A stretch of DNA of 50,645 nt from Peptococcaceae bacterium (lineage in GTDB: Bacteria > Bacillota > Desulfitobacteriia > Desulfitobacteriales > Syntrophobotulaceae), in the NCBI GenBank assembly GCA_009778595.1, contig WRJI01000007.1, forward strand, positions 1 to 50,645, given 5' to 3'. A program made the position numbers and the translations under genes. Shown in pieces: positions 25,912 through 35,064 of this stretch. Numbering within the stretch: the stretch's first letter is position 1; the number at the start of each line of letters is the position of its first letter. Under the pieces are notes generated by a model. It searched no databases. It was not told where the DNA came from and was given only the letters and a program-made list of their open reading frames with translations.

Positions 25912-26883
25912 CTATGCCTGAATTAGGCAATTAACAATTCTATCGAAATCCAATAAACAGTTTTGGGCAGCGTATTTTAGTGTTATCAAAACTGTTGAGT
26001 TTTTCTGTAACACTTCTTTGATATTGCTGTCAGGGTATTTATAATATAACACTGCAACTGAAGAAGTGACAAAAGGGACCGCGATAGAGGAACCGCTAAC
26101 ATAGTCATAGCCTCCATCAACTGAAGCTACATAGACATTTTCGCCAGGTGCAGCCAAGGTAGCGGCATTCGAATAATTTGAGTAAGTGCTCACATAACCA
26201 AGATGATTAACACCGATAACGGATATGACATTAGGCAAATCAAATGCGGCAGGATATTTTATGTTGTTCATATGGTCATTCCCTGCTGCACAAACGAATA
26301 TCATATTACTTTCTTTAATGATGTTATATAGAGTGTCACTATATGAATCAAGAACGAAGCTACAATTAACGATTTTTGCTCCTGATTTTTCTGCGAAATT
26401 TATAGCTTGTATTATATCATCAATGCTTGCTAATGTATTGTCAAAGATTTTGATCGGCAAAATTTTAGCATTTTCCAGCATGCCCTGCATTCTAGCTTGA
26501 TCGTTGCTTCCTGGAGGAGCAACAATAATACTCAGGATGTTAGTGCCATGTGAGATTTGCCCAGTATGTAATGCAGAATCATTATCTATGAAATTCCAGC
26601 CATCTAGAAACATTACTCCAGAAAATTGCATGTGGTTTAGATCAAATCCCGCATCCAAAACAGCAATTATTGGAAAATCATCAGGGCACACATATGTTTC
26701 AACAAAATTTACATCTACTCCACGAATGCCTATTTCGCCATTGATCTTTTGCCCAGTGTTTTGCAATCCCCATTGCTTGTCGAAATCGACTAGACGGCCG
26801 TCATAAGTATTTGTGGTGCAAGAAAAATGTAAGAATATGGTCATAATTATCAAAGAAAGGAGAAGTCTTTTGTGAGTATTCAT
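25912..26883 (-). CDS. subtilisin-like (S8) serine protease, lipoprotein
   Basis: Protein of 323 residues with an intact S8 core: Asp in AVLDAGFDLNH, His in SHGTNI, oxyanion Asn in CAAGNDHMN, and Ser in SGSSIAVPF (here GSSIA instead of the common GTSMA). The N-terminus has a signal peptide ending in LHFSC, a lipobox, so it is probably anchored outside the membrane. The ATG at 26883 follows AAAGGA; the longer frame to 26928 is not needed. It is upstream of the secreted protein and the exporter genes on the same strand and may process that protein, as in lantibiotic-type systems. Length is short for the family because no pro-domain is visible. Confidence 0.88.
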   Translation of the reverse strand: MNTHKRLLLSLIIMTIFLHFSCTTNTYDGRLVDFDKQWGLQNTGQKINGEIGIRGVDVNFVETYVCPDDFPIIAVLDAGFDLNHMQFSGVMFLDGWNFIDNDSALHTGQISHGTNILSIIVAPPGSNDQARMQGMLENAKILPIKIFDNTLASIDDIIQAINFAEKSGAKIVNCSFVLDSYSDTLYNIIKESNMIFVCAAGNDHMNNIKYPAAFDLPNVISVIGVNHLGYVSTYSNYSNAATLAAPGENVYVASVDGGYDYVSGSSIAVPFVTSSVAVLYYKYPDSNIKEVLQKNSTVLITLKYAAQNCLLDFDRIVNCLIQA

Positions 26884-27079
26884 ATAATGTTCCTTTTGTT
26901 GTAATCCAAATAGTGTTGGTGTGCCCATCTGTTGAAATCCGATATGCTTATACTAATCAAATTATATCTTGCAAAATTCACAATGTCCTGACACTTGATT
27001 GACATTATTCTGATGATTCTCTAATAATTCAGTATTAAAAGGCGGTATAATGCGAACCTGATAAATTGATAAAAGCGAA

Positions 27080-27583
27080 CTATTTACCATTCCAACGATA
27101 ACCGTATCCAGTAATGGTCTCAATCAAGCCTTTAGTCCCGAGTTTGCTTCGTAATCGGCTTATTGCCGCTTGGACGGTTTCTGAACTGCCGCCATCATAA
27201 TCAGTGCCCCAAACCTTATCCAGCATCTCGCTGCAGGGTACTGTCCTGCTTGTGTCCGTCATTAACGAAGACAACAACCCAAAGTCTATTGGTGTCATCG
27301 TAATGGTTTTGCCATTTCTAATGATGATGCGGTTTTCCAAATCGATGATGACATTGTTACCGATTATTTCGCCTGTCGGTTCAGGCTCAAGGAATATATA
27401 CTCGGTATTCGCGTTTGGAAAGGCTCGTCTAAATCTGCAGATGAAATTATAACTGGGTCCCCGATCCCCATACTCGACCTTTTCATAATACGACTTGGAG
27501 ATCCCCAGCTTTTCAGCCATGTTCAAACTTGTCTCCCCAATTGATTTTCGAAATGAGGCAAGTTTTTTTGAATAAGTACTCAT
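27080..27583 (-). CDS. regulator fusing an XRE helix-turn-helix and an OmpR-type winged helix
   Basis: Protein of 167 residues. Residues about 5-55 are an XRE helix-turn-helix (FRKSIGETSLNMAEKLGISK then SYYEKVEYG). Residues about 75-167 form an OmpR/PhoB winged helix (ITMTPIDFGLLSSLM, then VDKVWG-like DKVWGTDYDGG, SETVQAAISRLRSKLG and ETITGYGYRWNGK). There is no receiver domain, so it is not a normal two-component regulator. The ATG at 27583 follows AAAGGAG. It is divergent from the repressor at 27710 and shares its promoter region. It is also the gene nearest upstream of the minus-strand cluster, which it may control. Confidence 0.85.
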   Translation of the reverse strand: MSTYSKKLASFRKSIGETSLNMAEKLGISKSYYEKVEYGDRGPSYNFICRFRRAFPNANTEYIFLEPEPTGEIIGNNVIIDLENRIIIRNGKTITMTPIDFGLLSSLMTDTSRTVPCSEMLDKVWGTDYDGGSSETVQAAISRLRSKLGTKGLIETITGYGYRWNGK

Positions 27584-27612
27584 GAAGGCGACTCCTTTCG
27601 CCATTATCATAT

Positions 27613-27657
27613 ACCACGAATTGCGGTGTTGTCAACACTTTCTGAGGGCTCTATTTA
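27613..27657. promoter_or_regulatory. divergent promoters with overlapping -35 boxes on one palindrome
   Basis: Plus strand: TTGTCA (27629-27634), 17-nt spacer, TATTTA (27652-27657). Minus strand: TTGACA (27635-27630) and a TATATG/TATGAT -10 upstream of 27583. Both -35 boxes lie within GTGTTGTCAACAC (27626-27638), a palindrome with six-base arms. Only one of the two promoters can be open at a time. Confidence 0.6.
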
Positions 27658-27690
27658 TATCACACATATAGTGTGATATCATCACACTAT
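27657..27690. promoter_or_regulatory. three-half-site operator before the XRE repressor gene
   Basis: ATATCACAC (27657-27665) and GTGTGATAT (27671-27679) form a perfect 9-base palindrome. ATAGTGTGA (27668-27676) and TCACACTAT (27682-27690) form a second one that shares its middle part. The TCACAC half-sites are spaced 11 bp apart, one helical turn, on alternate strands. It lies just before the gene at 27710 and is probably its own operator. Confidence 0.75.
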
Positions 27691-27709
27691 AAGGGGGAAG
27701 GTAACGATC

Positions 27710-28045
27710 ATGTTCGCCCAACGGTTCAAAGAATTGCGTATTAGAAAAGAATTGTCCCAGGCGCAAGTAGCTACGATGCTTTCTGCCTCTCCAAGCACAA
27801 TTGGAATGTACGAACAAGGAAAGAGGATGCCCGACGCGGAAACCATACTGCACATTGCGCGGTTTTTTAATGTAACAACAGATTATCTGCTGGGCGCGGA
27901 ATCCTCTGAAGAAGAATCAGCTACCAAAAAAGAACTTTTCCTCGCAGATGATTTCACAGACGAGGAAAAAGACTTAATATATGATCATTATATCAAAACC
28001 ATTCAGCTCTATCGGAGATTATCGAAGAGATTTCCGGAAGCGTGA
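27710..28045 (+). CDS. XRE-family repressor
   Basis: Protein of 111 residues. The helix-turn-helix fills residues 5-60 (RFKELRIRKELSQAQVATML and SPSTIGMYEQGKRMPD, then FFNVTTDYLLG), the classic phage-repressor-like form. A short Glu-rich linker and a helical C-terminus (FTDEEKDLIYDHYIKTIQLY) probably dimerise. The ATG at 27710 follows AAGGGGGAAGG. It is divergent from the XRE/OmpR fusion, with operators in between, and should control itself and its neighbour. Confidence 0.92.
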   Translation: MFAQRFKELRIRKELSQAQVATMLSASPSTIGMYEQGKRMPDAETILHIARFFNVTTDYLLGAESSEEESATKKELFLADDFTDEEKDLIYDHYIKTIQLYRRLSKRFPEA

Positions 28046-28141
28046 GGATTCAATTTATACATTATTGGACAGCCGCCAAGGTCCAAGGGTTAAGGACATA
28101 GCTTATTGGTTGTTTTCTGGTAGATTCTCATAGTGGATTCG

Positions 28142-28150
28142 TGATATACT
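28142..28150 (+). promoter_or_regulatory. extended -10 promoter of the AlbA_2 gene
   Basis: TGATATACT at 28142-28150 matches the extended -10 (TGN then TATACT). No good -35 is seen. It is 36 nt before the ATG at 28186. Confidence 0.55.
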
Positions 28151-28185
28151 CATTATAAAGGGTGAAAAACCGGGGGGACAAACAA

Positions 28186-29637
28186 ATGACATCCGATTAT
28201 ATACGAAAGCTGCTTATTGAGGGCGAAAGTTTGACGATCGAGTTCAAAGAATGTGTGAACAACCTGAATAGTAGCGTTTGGGAAACAGTATGTGCATTTT
28301 CCAACCGATACGGGGGCCATCTCGTTCTCGGCGTATCAGATAACGGGACATTGATTGGCGTAAATCCTAATGCCGCGCTACAGATGAAAAAGAATTTTGC
28401 GAGCATGTTAAACAATCCCCAGAAGATATCACCATCGTTGTTTCTGGGGTTGGAAGAGATAGAATTAGACGGAAAATTGCTGCTCCATGCCTACATTCCA
28501 GTGAGTTCACAGCTGCAGTCCTGCTCAGGCAGGATATTCGACCGAAATGAAGATGGAGACTACGATATCACGAATTCTACCGACCTTGTGGCACATATGT
28601 CCATTCGTAAATCAACCCAGTTCACAGAACGTGAAATATTCCCATACACCACTTTCGACGACTTACGTCTTGATCTTATCCCTCGTGTAAAGAAAATGGC
28701 GGTTGGACGTATTCCGGGGCATCCATGGAAGGATATGACCGATATGGAACTATTCAAAAGCGCCGGATTATTTGAAAGTGATCTGAGGACGGGCAAGAAA
28801 GGATTTAACCGTGCGGCTATACTGCTGTTTGGACGAGAGGAAGCTATCCAACAAGTTGCGCCTGGGTATGTTACGGATTGCCTGTTGCGTACCGAAAACA
28901 AAGATCGCTACGACGACAGATGGCGTGTTGAAGCCAACCTCATCGAGAGCTTCGATGTGCTAATGGAATTCATCGCCAAACATACTAATGACCCATTCTT
29001 CCTGATAGACAACCTGAATGTGAGTGTGAGGGGGCATATAGCCAAGGAGATTGTTTCAAACATCCTTGTTCATCGAGAATATTCGGGAACATTTCCGGCA
29101 CGTATCATCATTGAGCCGGATCGCCTCGTCGCAGAAAACTGGAATCGTGCTCTTCGCTACGGACGCATCGATCCGGAGAACTTCGAGCCATATCCGAAAA
29201 ACCCTATACTTTCCCGGTTTTTTGTCAACATTGGTTATGCGGATTCCCTCGGTTCGGGCGTCCGCAACCTTGTGAAATACACGAAGTTGTATTCAGGCGG
29301 AGAGCCGGAATTGATAGAAGGCGAAATATTTAAGACGATCATTCCCCTTGGCTCAAATGTTCCTGTGTCTGTTGCCGGTAATGTTGCCGGTAAAGTTGCC
29401 GATAAGTTGCCGATAAATATTGCAGATAAGTTGACGCACGCCGAGAGGATATTTCTGAAGAGGCTTGAACCCTATTTTAACGAGCATGAGTGGATAACAA
29501 ACGCCCAAGCAAGGGAAATTACCGAGAAAGCAGAAGGAAGTGTGAAACGATTCCTGCGCAACCTCGTCAATAAAGGATTGCTTGAAATTCGCGGAGAGAA
29601 TAAGAACCGCCAGTATCGATTATGCAAGGATGTGTAA
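28186..29637 (+). CDS. AlbA_2 (Schlafen-like) and HATPase domain protein
   Basis: Protein of 483 residues. The N-terminal AlbA_2 domain (about 10-120) shows IEFKECVNN, FSNRYGGHLVLGVSDNG and GVNP. The middle has a HATPase_c_4-like part (about 270-380: RGHIAKEIVSNILVHREYSG, then YADSLGSGVRNL). The C-terminus (about 410-483) is a winged helix (NAQAREITEKAEGSVKRFLR). Between them lies a repeated stretch (VAGN, VAGK, VADK), from 12-bp DNA repeats at about 29369-29430. Such proteins are putative transcription regulators, often near mobile or defence genes; the function is not established. The ATG at 28186 follows CGGGGGGA; the frame from 28162 is longer. It converges with the next gene, 11 bp apart. 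Confidence 0.85.
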   Translation: MTSDYIRKLLIEGESLTIEFKECVNNLNSSVWETVCAFSNRYGGHLVLGVSDNGTLIGVNPNAALQMKKNFASMLNNPQKISPSLFLGLEEIELDGKLLLHAYIPVSSQLQSCSGRIFDRNEDGDYDITNSTDLVAHMSIRKSTQFTEREIFPYTTFDDLRLDLIPRVKKMAVGRIPGHPWKDMTDMELFKSAGLFESDLRTGKKGFNRAAILLFGREEAIQQVAPGYVTDCLLRTENKDRYDDRWRVEANLIESFDVLMEFIAKHTNDPFFLIDNLNVSVRGHIAKEIVSNILVHREYSGTFPARIIIEPDRLVAENWNRALRYGRIDPENFEPYPKNPILSRFFVNIGYADSLGSGVRNLVKYTKLYSGGEPELIEGEIFKTIIPLGSNVPVSVAGNVAGKVADKLPINIADKLTHAERIFLKRLEPYFNEHEWITNAQAREITEKAEGSVKRFLRNLVNKGLLEIRGENKNRQYRLCKDV

Positions 29638-29648
29638 GGAGAGATCCG

Positions 29649-32150
29649 CTAGTCTTCAGTCACCTGGAGCCGCTTATGAAAATACTGATAGACAAACGAA
29701 ATCGCAATCAGCGAGATACCCAGGGCGAAATAAGAGATGATCCTGTACCCCTGAGCCAGGCCGTATAAATCAACAATAAATAGCTTCACAACCGCAAGAA
29801 TAGCCAGCCCCAGCCCGCATCGCCGAATCAGCGCGGTGCGCCGAAGGAACCCGAACACAATCCAGGCTAAGGCCATGAGAACATAGATAATGCTGATGGA
29901 AAAGTGTGTGAACGAGACTTGAAACTGACTGATCAAGCCCAGGGTCAGAACAAGGGCGAAATACCCTGCCATAATCAGAGCATACCAAGCTTCGCTCAAA
30001 CCTGCCTCCGCCATACAGACTTTCAGGAAATCCCGTAGCGCCAGCATGGAAAGCAGCCCTAAAGCGGTCAGAATCACCACGGTGCCCACCATAATACCAA
30101 TTTCTATACCGGTTGGATCAATCAAAAGGAACCACGCGTTCAGGACGGACAACCAGACAATCCCGATGACGTGAAGGACAGCGGCAAGGATTCTCGTTCC
30201 CAAATCAGCCATAGCCTTAAGTCGCGGCAAGACAAAAGCAAGCAAAAACGTCGCGACGATCATGGTCCCGTTGAGCAGATATGAGTGGGAATAGACCACC
30301 ACATCAAGGGAAGACTTGAAAGCCTCGAACGCTTTGGCGATGATATACAAAACATAAGCCCACACATTAACCATGACAAAGTATTTATAGACTTTCGCGA
30401 AAGGATCAGACTTGAGCCGTTTTCTGAACGCATATGTGCCCAGAACAATCAGGCTGCCCAGGGTTAGGGCCGAATATTTATAAATAAATAACCTGGCGTA
30501 TTCCGCCCACATCAGATCGAAGGCGCAGAAAGCGGCCAGACAGAAACCCCCAATAACCAGCCCCGCCAACTTGAACCGCTTCGCGTTGAACAGAATTCCG
30601 TAGGCGGCCAGCAGAACCCCCTCGATCAACCATCCCAGGGACAGCCAGATCCGGCCAAATTGCAACGGGACGAAGAATACCGCGAAGGCCAGTCCGGTAA
30701 TTATGAACAAGGCTTTGGCATACTGATCTTCCCTGGCAAAAAGCTTGCCCACCAACAATCCCAACAACAGATAGCTGGCGGCGAACCCCAAGGCAAACAA
30801 GCCGTTGTAGTCCTGCAGATCCAACAGGGGGAACAAGCCGTACATAATCAAGCTGCTGCAAACCGTATTGATGCCCATCAGCACAATATCAGACCGCCGG
30901 AACCGTTCCCCGGTGCGCCAGGTGCTGACAATCGGAATAGCCAGATAGATCAGGAAAGCAAGCCCGGTGTAGGTTATAAGAATCAGTTTCTCCCACAAGC
31001 TGTCTCCTGTGCCGGGCATAAGGGTGATAACCATTATCGTCCCGATCATGTTGAGAAAAAGCCCGACAAAAGCCGTTACGCGCCATTTCTTTCGAAAAGC
31101 AATCAAGAGAGCCAGGATATTCAGAGCCAAAAAATACACCATAGCCCCATAAAGCATAAACGTGTCGTTTCCCAGAGAAAACATCGGCAAATAGCCGCCT
31201 ATAAGGGCGAAGATGATGATAATCTGTGAATTGTAACGAGTCGCCAAAACAAAGGCGCCGGTTGTCATAAAGACGCACAGCCCCAAAGCTGTATACATGC
31301 TTAAAATATGCAGGCCAAAATAACTCGCCACCAGAGCCGCATAGAGAATAGCAATCCCTCCGGCAGAAATCCCTAAGGAGAAAACATTCGGTTTCCGCCG
31401 GTTCAGGATTTCCCCCGCGACCAACAGGCTGCCGCCTAATGAAAACAGCATAATCCCCTTGACCAGATCCGGCACGCGAAAATACGTGAACTGTCCCACA
31501 GCGATGACACCAACAATCAGCAAAAAGATACCGATCCAGTTCAGGATATTCAACCCGACCCATCTTTCCAAACTGTTTGACTTGGCAATGGTTTGAATCT
31601 GTTCTTTGGTCAAAGGCGTATCTTTCATGGCCTGGAGCAACTCGCCCTGATCTTGATCCAGAAAAGGGGTATCTTCCGTAATGCGAGCCCGAGCCTCAGC
31701 TACTTTGTTCTGGGCTAACAGGGCTACCTCATTGAGTCTGGCGTGAATCTCATCTTCGAGACTGATATTGTTGCGACTGAGATTGTTCCGGATCGTTGTA
31801 ATCCGATTGTTGGCCGCATTCTCAAAAGCGCTCAACCTGTTGAGTTCTCCGTCAACAGTGGAACGGAAATAGACTGAGAGCTTCTTGGTGGTCGCGTTAA
31901 TGAGCTTGACTCTTTCGCCGCTAATCTGTTCGTATAAGGCGCTTTTCAGGTTAGCGTTCTCGCCTGTAAGCCGCGTGACGTCATTCTTGACAGCTTCGTA
32001 ATTTCCGCGAAGCTTCTCAATATCCGCTTTGAGTTCCCGATTCTCTCTCGTTAAATCAGAGCTCTCCAAGACCTTTGATTCGGCTTCAAGGGCGGACAAG
32101 AGCTCCTTTTGACGCGCGATGATATTTTTGAGTTTGTCAGAAGAATCCAT
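29649..32150 (-). CDS. DUF2339-type multi-span membrane protein
   Basis: Protein of 833 residues. Residues 1-110 form a coiled coil (LKNIIARQKELLSALEAES and ENRELKADIEKLRGNYEAV), then after about residue 165 more than 20 membrane segments follow to the end. This is the layout of the DUF2339 family (predicted membrane protein of unknown role). The start ATG at 32150 follows GGAGG; the frame from 32222 is longer without support. It is transcribed with spoIIP, 53 bp downstream of its stop. Confidence 0.82.
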   Translation of the reverse strand: MDSSDKLKNIIARQKELLSALEAESKVLESSDLTRENRELKADIEKLRGNYEAVKNDVTRLTGENANLKSALYEQISGERVKLINATTKKLSVYFRSTVDGELNRLSAFENAANNRITTIRNNLSRNNISLEDEIHARLNEVALLAQNKVAEARARITEDTPFLDQDQGELLQAMKDTPLTKEQIQTIAKSNSLERWVGLNILNWIGIFLLIVGVIAVGQFTYFRVPDLVKGIMLFSLGGSLLVAGEILNRRKPNVFSLGISAGGIAILYAALVASYFGLHILSMYTALGLCVFMTTGAFVLATRYNSQIIIIFALIGGYLPMFSLGNDTFMLYGAMVYFLALNILALLIAFRKKWRVTAFVGLFLNMIGTIMVITLMPGTGDSLWEKLILITYTGLAFLIYLAIPIVSTWRTGERFRRSDIVLMGINTVCSSLIMYGLFPLLDLQDYNGLFALGFAASYLLLGLLVGKLFAREDQYAKALFIITGLAFAVFFVPLQFGRIWLSLGWLIEGVLLAAYGILFNAKRFKLAGLVIGGFCLAAFCAFDLMWAEYARLFIYKYSALTLGSLIVLGTYAFRKRLKSDPFAKVYKYFVMVNVWAYVLYIIAKAFEAFKSSLDVVVYSHSYLLNGTMIVATFLLAFVLPRLKAMADLGTRILAAVLHVIGIVWLSVLNAWFLLIDPTGIEIGIMVGTVVILTALGLLSMLALRDFLKVCMAEAGLSEAWYALIMAGYFALVLTLGLISQFQVSFTHFSISIIYVLMALAWIVFGFLRRTALIRRCGLGLAILAVVKLFIVDLYGLAQGYRIISYFALGISLIAISFVYQYFHKRLQVTED

Positions 32151-32203
32151 GATAACCTCCGGAGCCATATTCATCGTTATTATATAAGGAAAGAGGCTAT
32201 TCG

Positions 32204-33298
32204 TCAACGAACCCCCAGGCATTCCTTCAGCACCTCTGCCAAAGGGCCGGCGGCGTTCATAGCCTCTTCCGGTGTGTTGAGCTGGCTGCCGATCTCCAGC
32301 AACAGTGATCCCGGGAAGAGATGCTGGTTGTAACGGGCGTCAGCGGCGTAATGGACTTTGGTAAAAAACAGTCCCGGATACTTGGCTTCACCGACTTGGA
32401 TAAGACGCTGGGCCAACGCGTCGTTGGTTTTCCAGGTGTCATGTTTCTGACCGACGATGATGAGGATACGAGCCGTCTCCAGACCGTTGATTTTCACTGT
32501 GCGTTTGCCGGCTGTTTGCGGCAACCCGTCACGATGGATATCAATAAGCAGCCGCATATCCGGGTAAGTGTCCAGCAACCCTTTGGCCGTTCGGTATGAG
32601 GAGGTATAAGCTTGAGCAAAATCTATGTCATTGATTTTAGGATCATACACAGTCGGAATGTTCAGAGCGTTCAGATTTGAAGCCAGCAGCTTGCTAAAAG
32701 TGGCGATATCGCCGCCGGAGCCTTTTTCAGCGCGGTCTTTGCCACCGTTACCGATATAGGATTCTGAAGTATGGGTGTTATAAAGGCCGACCAGAACAGC
32801 TCCGGAGGCAAGAGGATAGTCCGGGACCATCGTCGGCGCGGGTATTGAGGGAGGCGCGGAATCAAGGGATTCCGGTGCTGCGTCCTGAGGGGGCCCTTCC
32901 ATTTCGGGATCCCGGGGGGAATAAGCCCAGCCCAGCCAAGCGGGACCCTCTTCGGGGGGAGACAGGTAGTGCAGAAAATAGGTGCGTTGATCCGCTATGT
33001 TAACACCTGTCAGCAAAAACAGTCCCAGACTCATCATCTGCGTGCGTGCCTCCATAAGTTGGTCATGTTTGGGTTGGCTTAATCCGGGCAACCCCTCCAG
33101 CACAACAATCTCATAGGGGAACTGTTGGGAATTGAGAATGTTGACCAACAGATTCATTTGCCCGCTGGAGGTCATGAAGAGAAACGCACAGAATGAGACT
33201 GAGATGGCGAGAATGCTTTGGGCGATTCTGCCCACGAGCATCGTCGAATATCGGTTGCGAGCACGGGTGTGTCGCATGTAAGAGGTTTTTGGTTGCAT
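32204..33298 (-). CDS. spoIIP: stage II sporulation protein P
   Basis: Peptidoglycan amidase/endopeptidase that works with SpoIID and SpoIIM to thin the septal wall during engulfment. The 364-residue product has one N-terminal membrane segment (SILAISVSFCAFLFMTSSG), a Pro-rich linker (near 125-165) and the catalytic domain: GLYNTHTSESY, LLIDIHRDGLP, IIVGQKHDTW and SLLLEIGSQLNT. The ATG at 33298 follows GAGGT; the frame from 33310 starts at a GTG in that site. Its presence says the organism forms spores. It usually follows gpr in Bacillus; here a DUF2339 gene follows. Confidence 0.93.
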   Translation of the reverse strand: MQPKTSYMRHTRARNRYSTMLVGRIAQSILAISVSFCAFLFMTSSGQMNLLVNILNSQQFPYEIVVLEGLPGLSQPKHDQLMEARTQMMSLGLFLLTGVNIADQRTYFLHYLSPPEEGPAWLGWAYSPRDPEMEGPPQDAAPESLDSAPPSIPAPTMVPDYPLASGAVLVGLYNTHTSESYIGNGGKDRAEKGSGGDIATFSKLLASNLNALNIPTVYDPKINDIDFAQAYTSSYRTAKGLLDTYPDMRLLIDIHRDGLPQTAGKRTVKINGLETARILIIVGQKHDTWKTNDALAQRLIQVGEAKYPGLFFTKVHYAADARYNQHLFPGSLLLEIGSQLNTPEEAMNAAGPLAEVLKECLGVR

Positions 33299-33405
33299 GT
33301 CTGACCTCACTTTTTATCATTGTCCACGGAGAAGAAACGTCTTGTCCATATTATGAAGACCCGTATACAAATAGAAGTGTCGGACATAGGGAAGTCGATG
33401 AACTC

Positions 33406-35061
33406 TCACGATTTGTCGGGGGCGCGTTCCAATGTAATCCAAGTCTCCTCAGGGAGTCCCCCGGATCCTTCCGCGATTCTGGCGATATAGATTGTATTTC
33501 TCCCGTTATTCTTTGCGGCGTAAAGGGCCGCGTCAGCGTCGGCCAACAAGGATTCCAACTGATGGTGTCGCCTGAAATCATAGACGGCCAACCCTATGCT
33601 GAGGGTGGAATGAAAGACCTCACCATCGGCCACGAATTCCTGATTCGCCGCCTGCAACCGCATTTCCCGCGCTATTTCCAGCGCGTTCTCCTCAGAAATA
33701 TTCGGCAACAACACACAGAACTCTTCGCCTCCATAGCGGGCAACAAGGTCCGTGGCGCGGAACCGTGAAATCAGCAGATCAGCCATGGTTTTGAGCACCT
33801 CATCTCCCTTGAGGTGTCCGTAAACGTCATTAACATTTTTAAAACAATCAAGATCAATCATCAACAAACAAGCTTCGCCGCCGCTTGCGCCAATCTTATC
33901 GATCATAAGCTTGCTGTTGCGCGAGAAAGCGCCACGATTCATGAGATCTGTCAGGTTGTCATGCTCAGCTAAAGAACTGACTTCATCAAGAATCTGCCTT
34001 GTGTTGGTGCTGTCATATATCATGAGACAACGGCAAATCGGTTTATCCCCGTGACGGATTTCCGTTTCAGAAATGCGGTAATGTTTCACGGTGCCGCCAG
34101 GTTCCGTGAGGGTGAACTCTTTCCCGGACATGTTATTCTCGTCGCTCAGCCAAGCCAGATCCTCCACTTCATCCAATTTCATACCTATGCTGGTGTAAGC
34201 CAGCCTGGGCAAAAGGCGTTTGGCTTCAGAATTGGCATCAACGTAACAGCCCTGCATATCAATAAGCACAAATCCGTCACTCATGGTTTCAATAATCTTC
34301 TCCCTGGCGAGGGGCGCGATACGGTAAAGACCAAGCTGCAGCATGGAATAGGCCAGAAGTAAACACGAAAAACTCAGAATAAGCGGCGTCGTGTTCAACC
34401 ATAACCGGTCGGCGAAGATCAGACTGCAAGTGGTGCTCAGCACCGGCAGAATGGTTGCCAGAACAATAGTCAGAATAATCTCGACAGCCTGGGTCTTGAA
34501 GAGACTCTCCCGCCGACGGAAATGAAAAAGCAGAACCGCGATAGCCGCAAGGGGGAGCAAAACGGCGTATCCCATAAAGAGATAGTAGAAAAAAGAGCCC
34601 TCAAGGATGAAATGGGGGACAAGGCCGGTGGTCACGAACTCTAAGCGATGATAATAAATCCCATTAAGGGGATAGGTCCAAAGCAAAAGACAGGCAAGCA
34701 CCGGAATCAAAAGCAGACATACATAATGATACTTTTTGAGCTTCGTACCACAATACTCACACACGAAAAAAAACATGAGAGGGCTGATGAAAGCCCCGCC
34801 ACAATATTGCACCATAGTTGCCACCAAGGCTGATTGATGTGATTCCGCCAAAATCTCAAAAATGTAGCCCACAGTATAAACGAAAATGGCCAGCATAACA
34901 TAAGCAAAATAAAGCGATTTTGGCGCGCTACGCACATAAATTCCCACAATAAAGGTCGCCAATGCGATCGCCGCGGAGACAGAGTATGTTATCAAAATCA
35001 AAGTTAAAATGGCCACAACCTCCAATACGATAGCTCTCTGTTTCCGCCGATCCGCTGTCAA
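33406..35061 (-). CDS. membrane diguanylate cyclase (7TM, PAS, GGDEF), copy B
   Basis: Protein of about 551 residues that should make cyclic di-GMP. The N-terminus has seven to eight membrane segments of the 7TM sensor type (to about residue 245), then a PAS-like domain (MSDGFVLIDMQGCYVDANSE) and a GGDEF domain with LTDLMNRGAF and the active site RYGGEEFCVLLP. The motif is the active GGEEF form. The start appears to be TTG at 35061, three bases after the stop of copy A, so the two are translated together. No EAL domain. The paralogue upstream has the same layout. Confidence 0.9.
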   Translation of the reverse strand: MTADRRKQRAIVLEVVAILTLILITYSVSAAIALATFIVGIYVRSAPKSLYFAYVMLAIFVYTVGYIFEILAESHQSALVATMVQYCGGAFISPLMFFFVCEYCGTKLKKYHYVCLLLIPVLACLLLWTYPLNGIYYHRLEFVTTGLVPHFILEGSFFYYLFMGYAVLLPLAAIAVLLFHFRRRESLFKTQAVEIILTIVLATILPVLSTTCSLIFADRLWLNTTPLILSFSCLLLAYSMLQLGLYRIAPLAREKIIETMSDGFVLIDMQGCYVDANSEAKRLLPRLAYTSIGMKLDEVEDLAWLSDENNMSGKEFTLTEPGGTVKHYRISETEIRHGDKPICRCLMIYDSTNTRQILDEVSSLAEHDNLTDLMNRGAFSRNSKLMIDKIGASGGEACLLMIDLDCFKNVNDVYGHLKGDEVLKTMADLLISRFRATDLVARYGGEEFCVLLPNISEENALEIAREMRLQAANQEFVADGEVFHSTLSIGLAVYDFRRHHQLESLLADADAALYAAKNNGRNTIYIARIAEGSGGLPEETWITLERAPDKS

Positions 35062-35064
35062 AAG

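Noticed and set aside
30660-31229. 189-codon plus-strand frame inside the DUF2339 gene
   Set aside because: It is a shadow frame rich in Gln, Asn and His, opposite membrane segments of the real gene.
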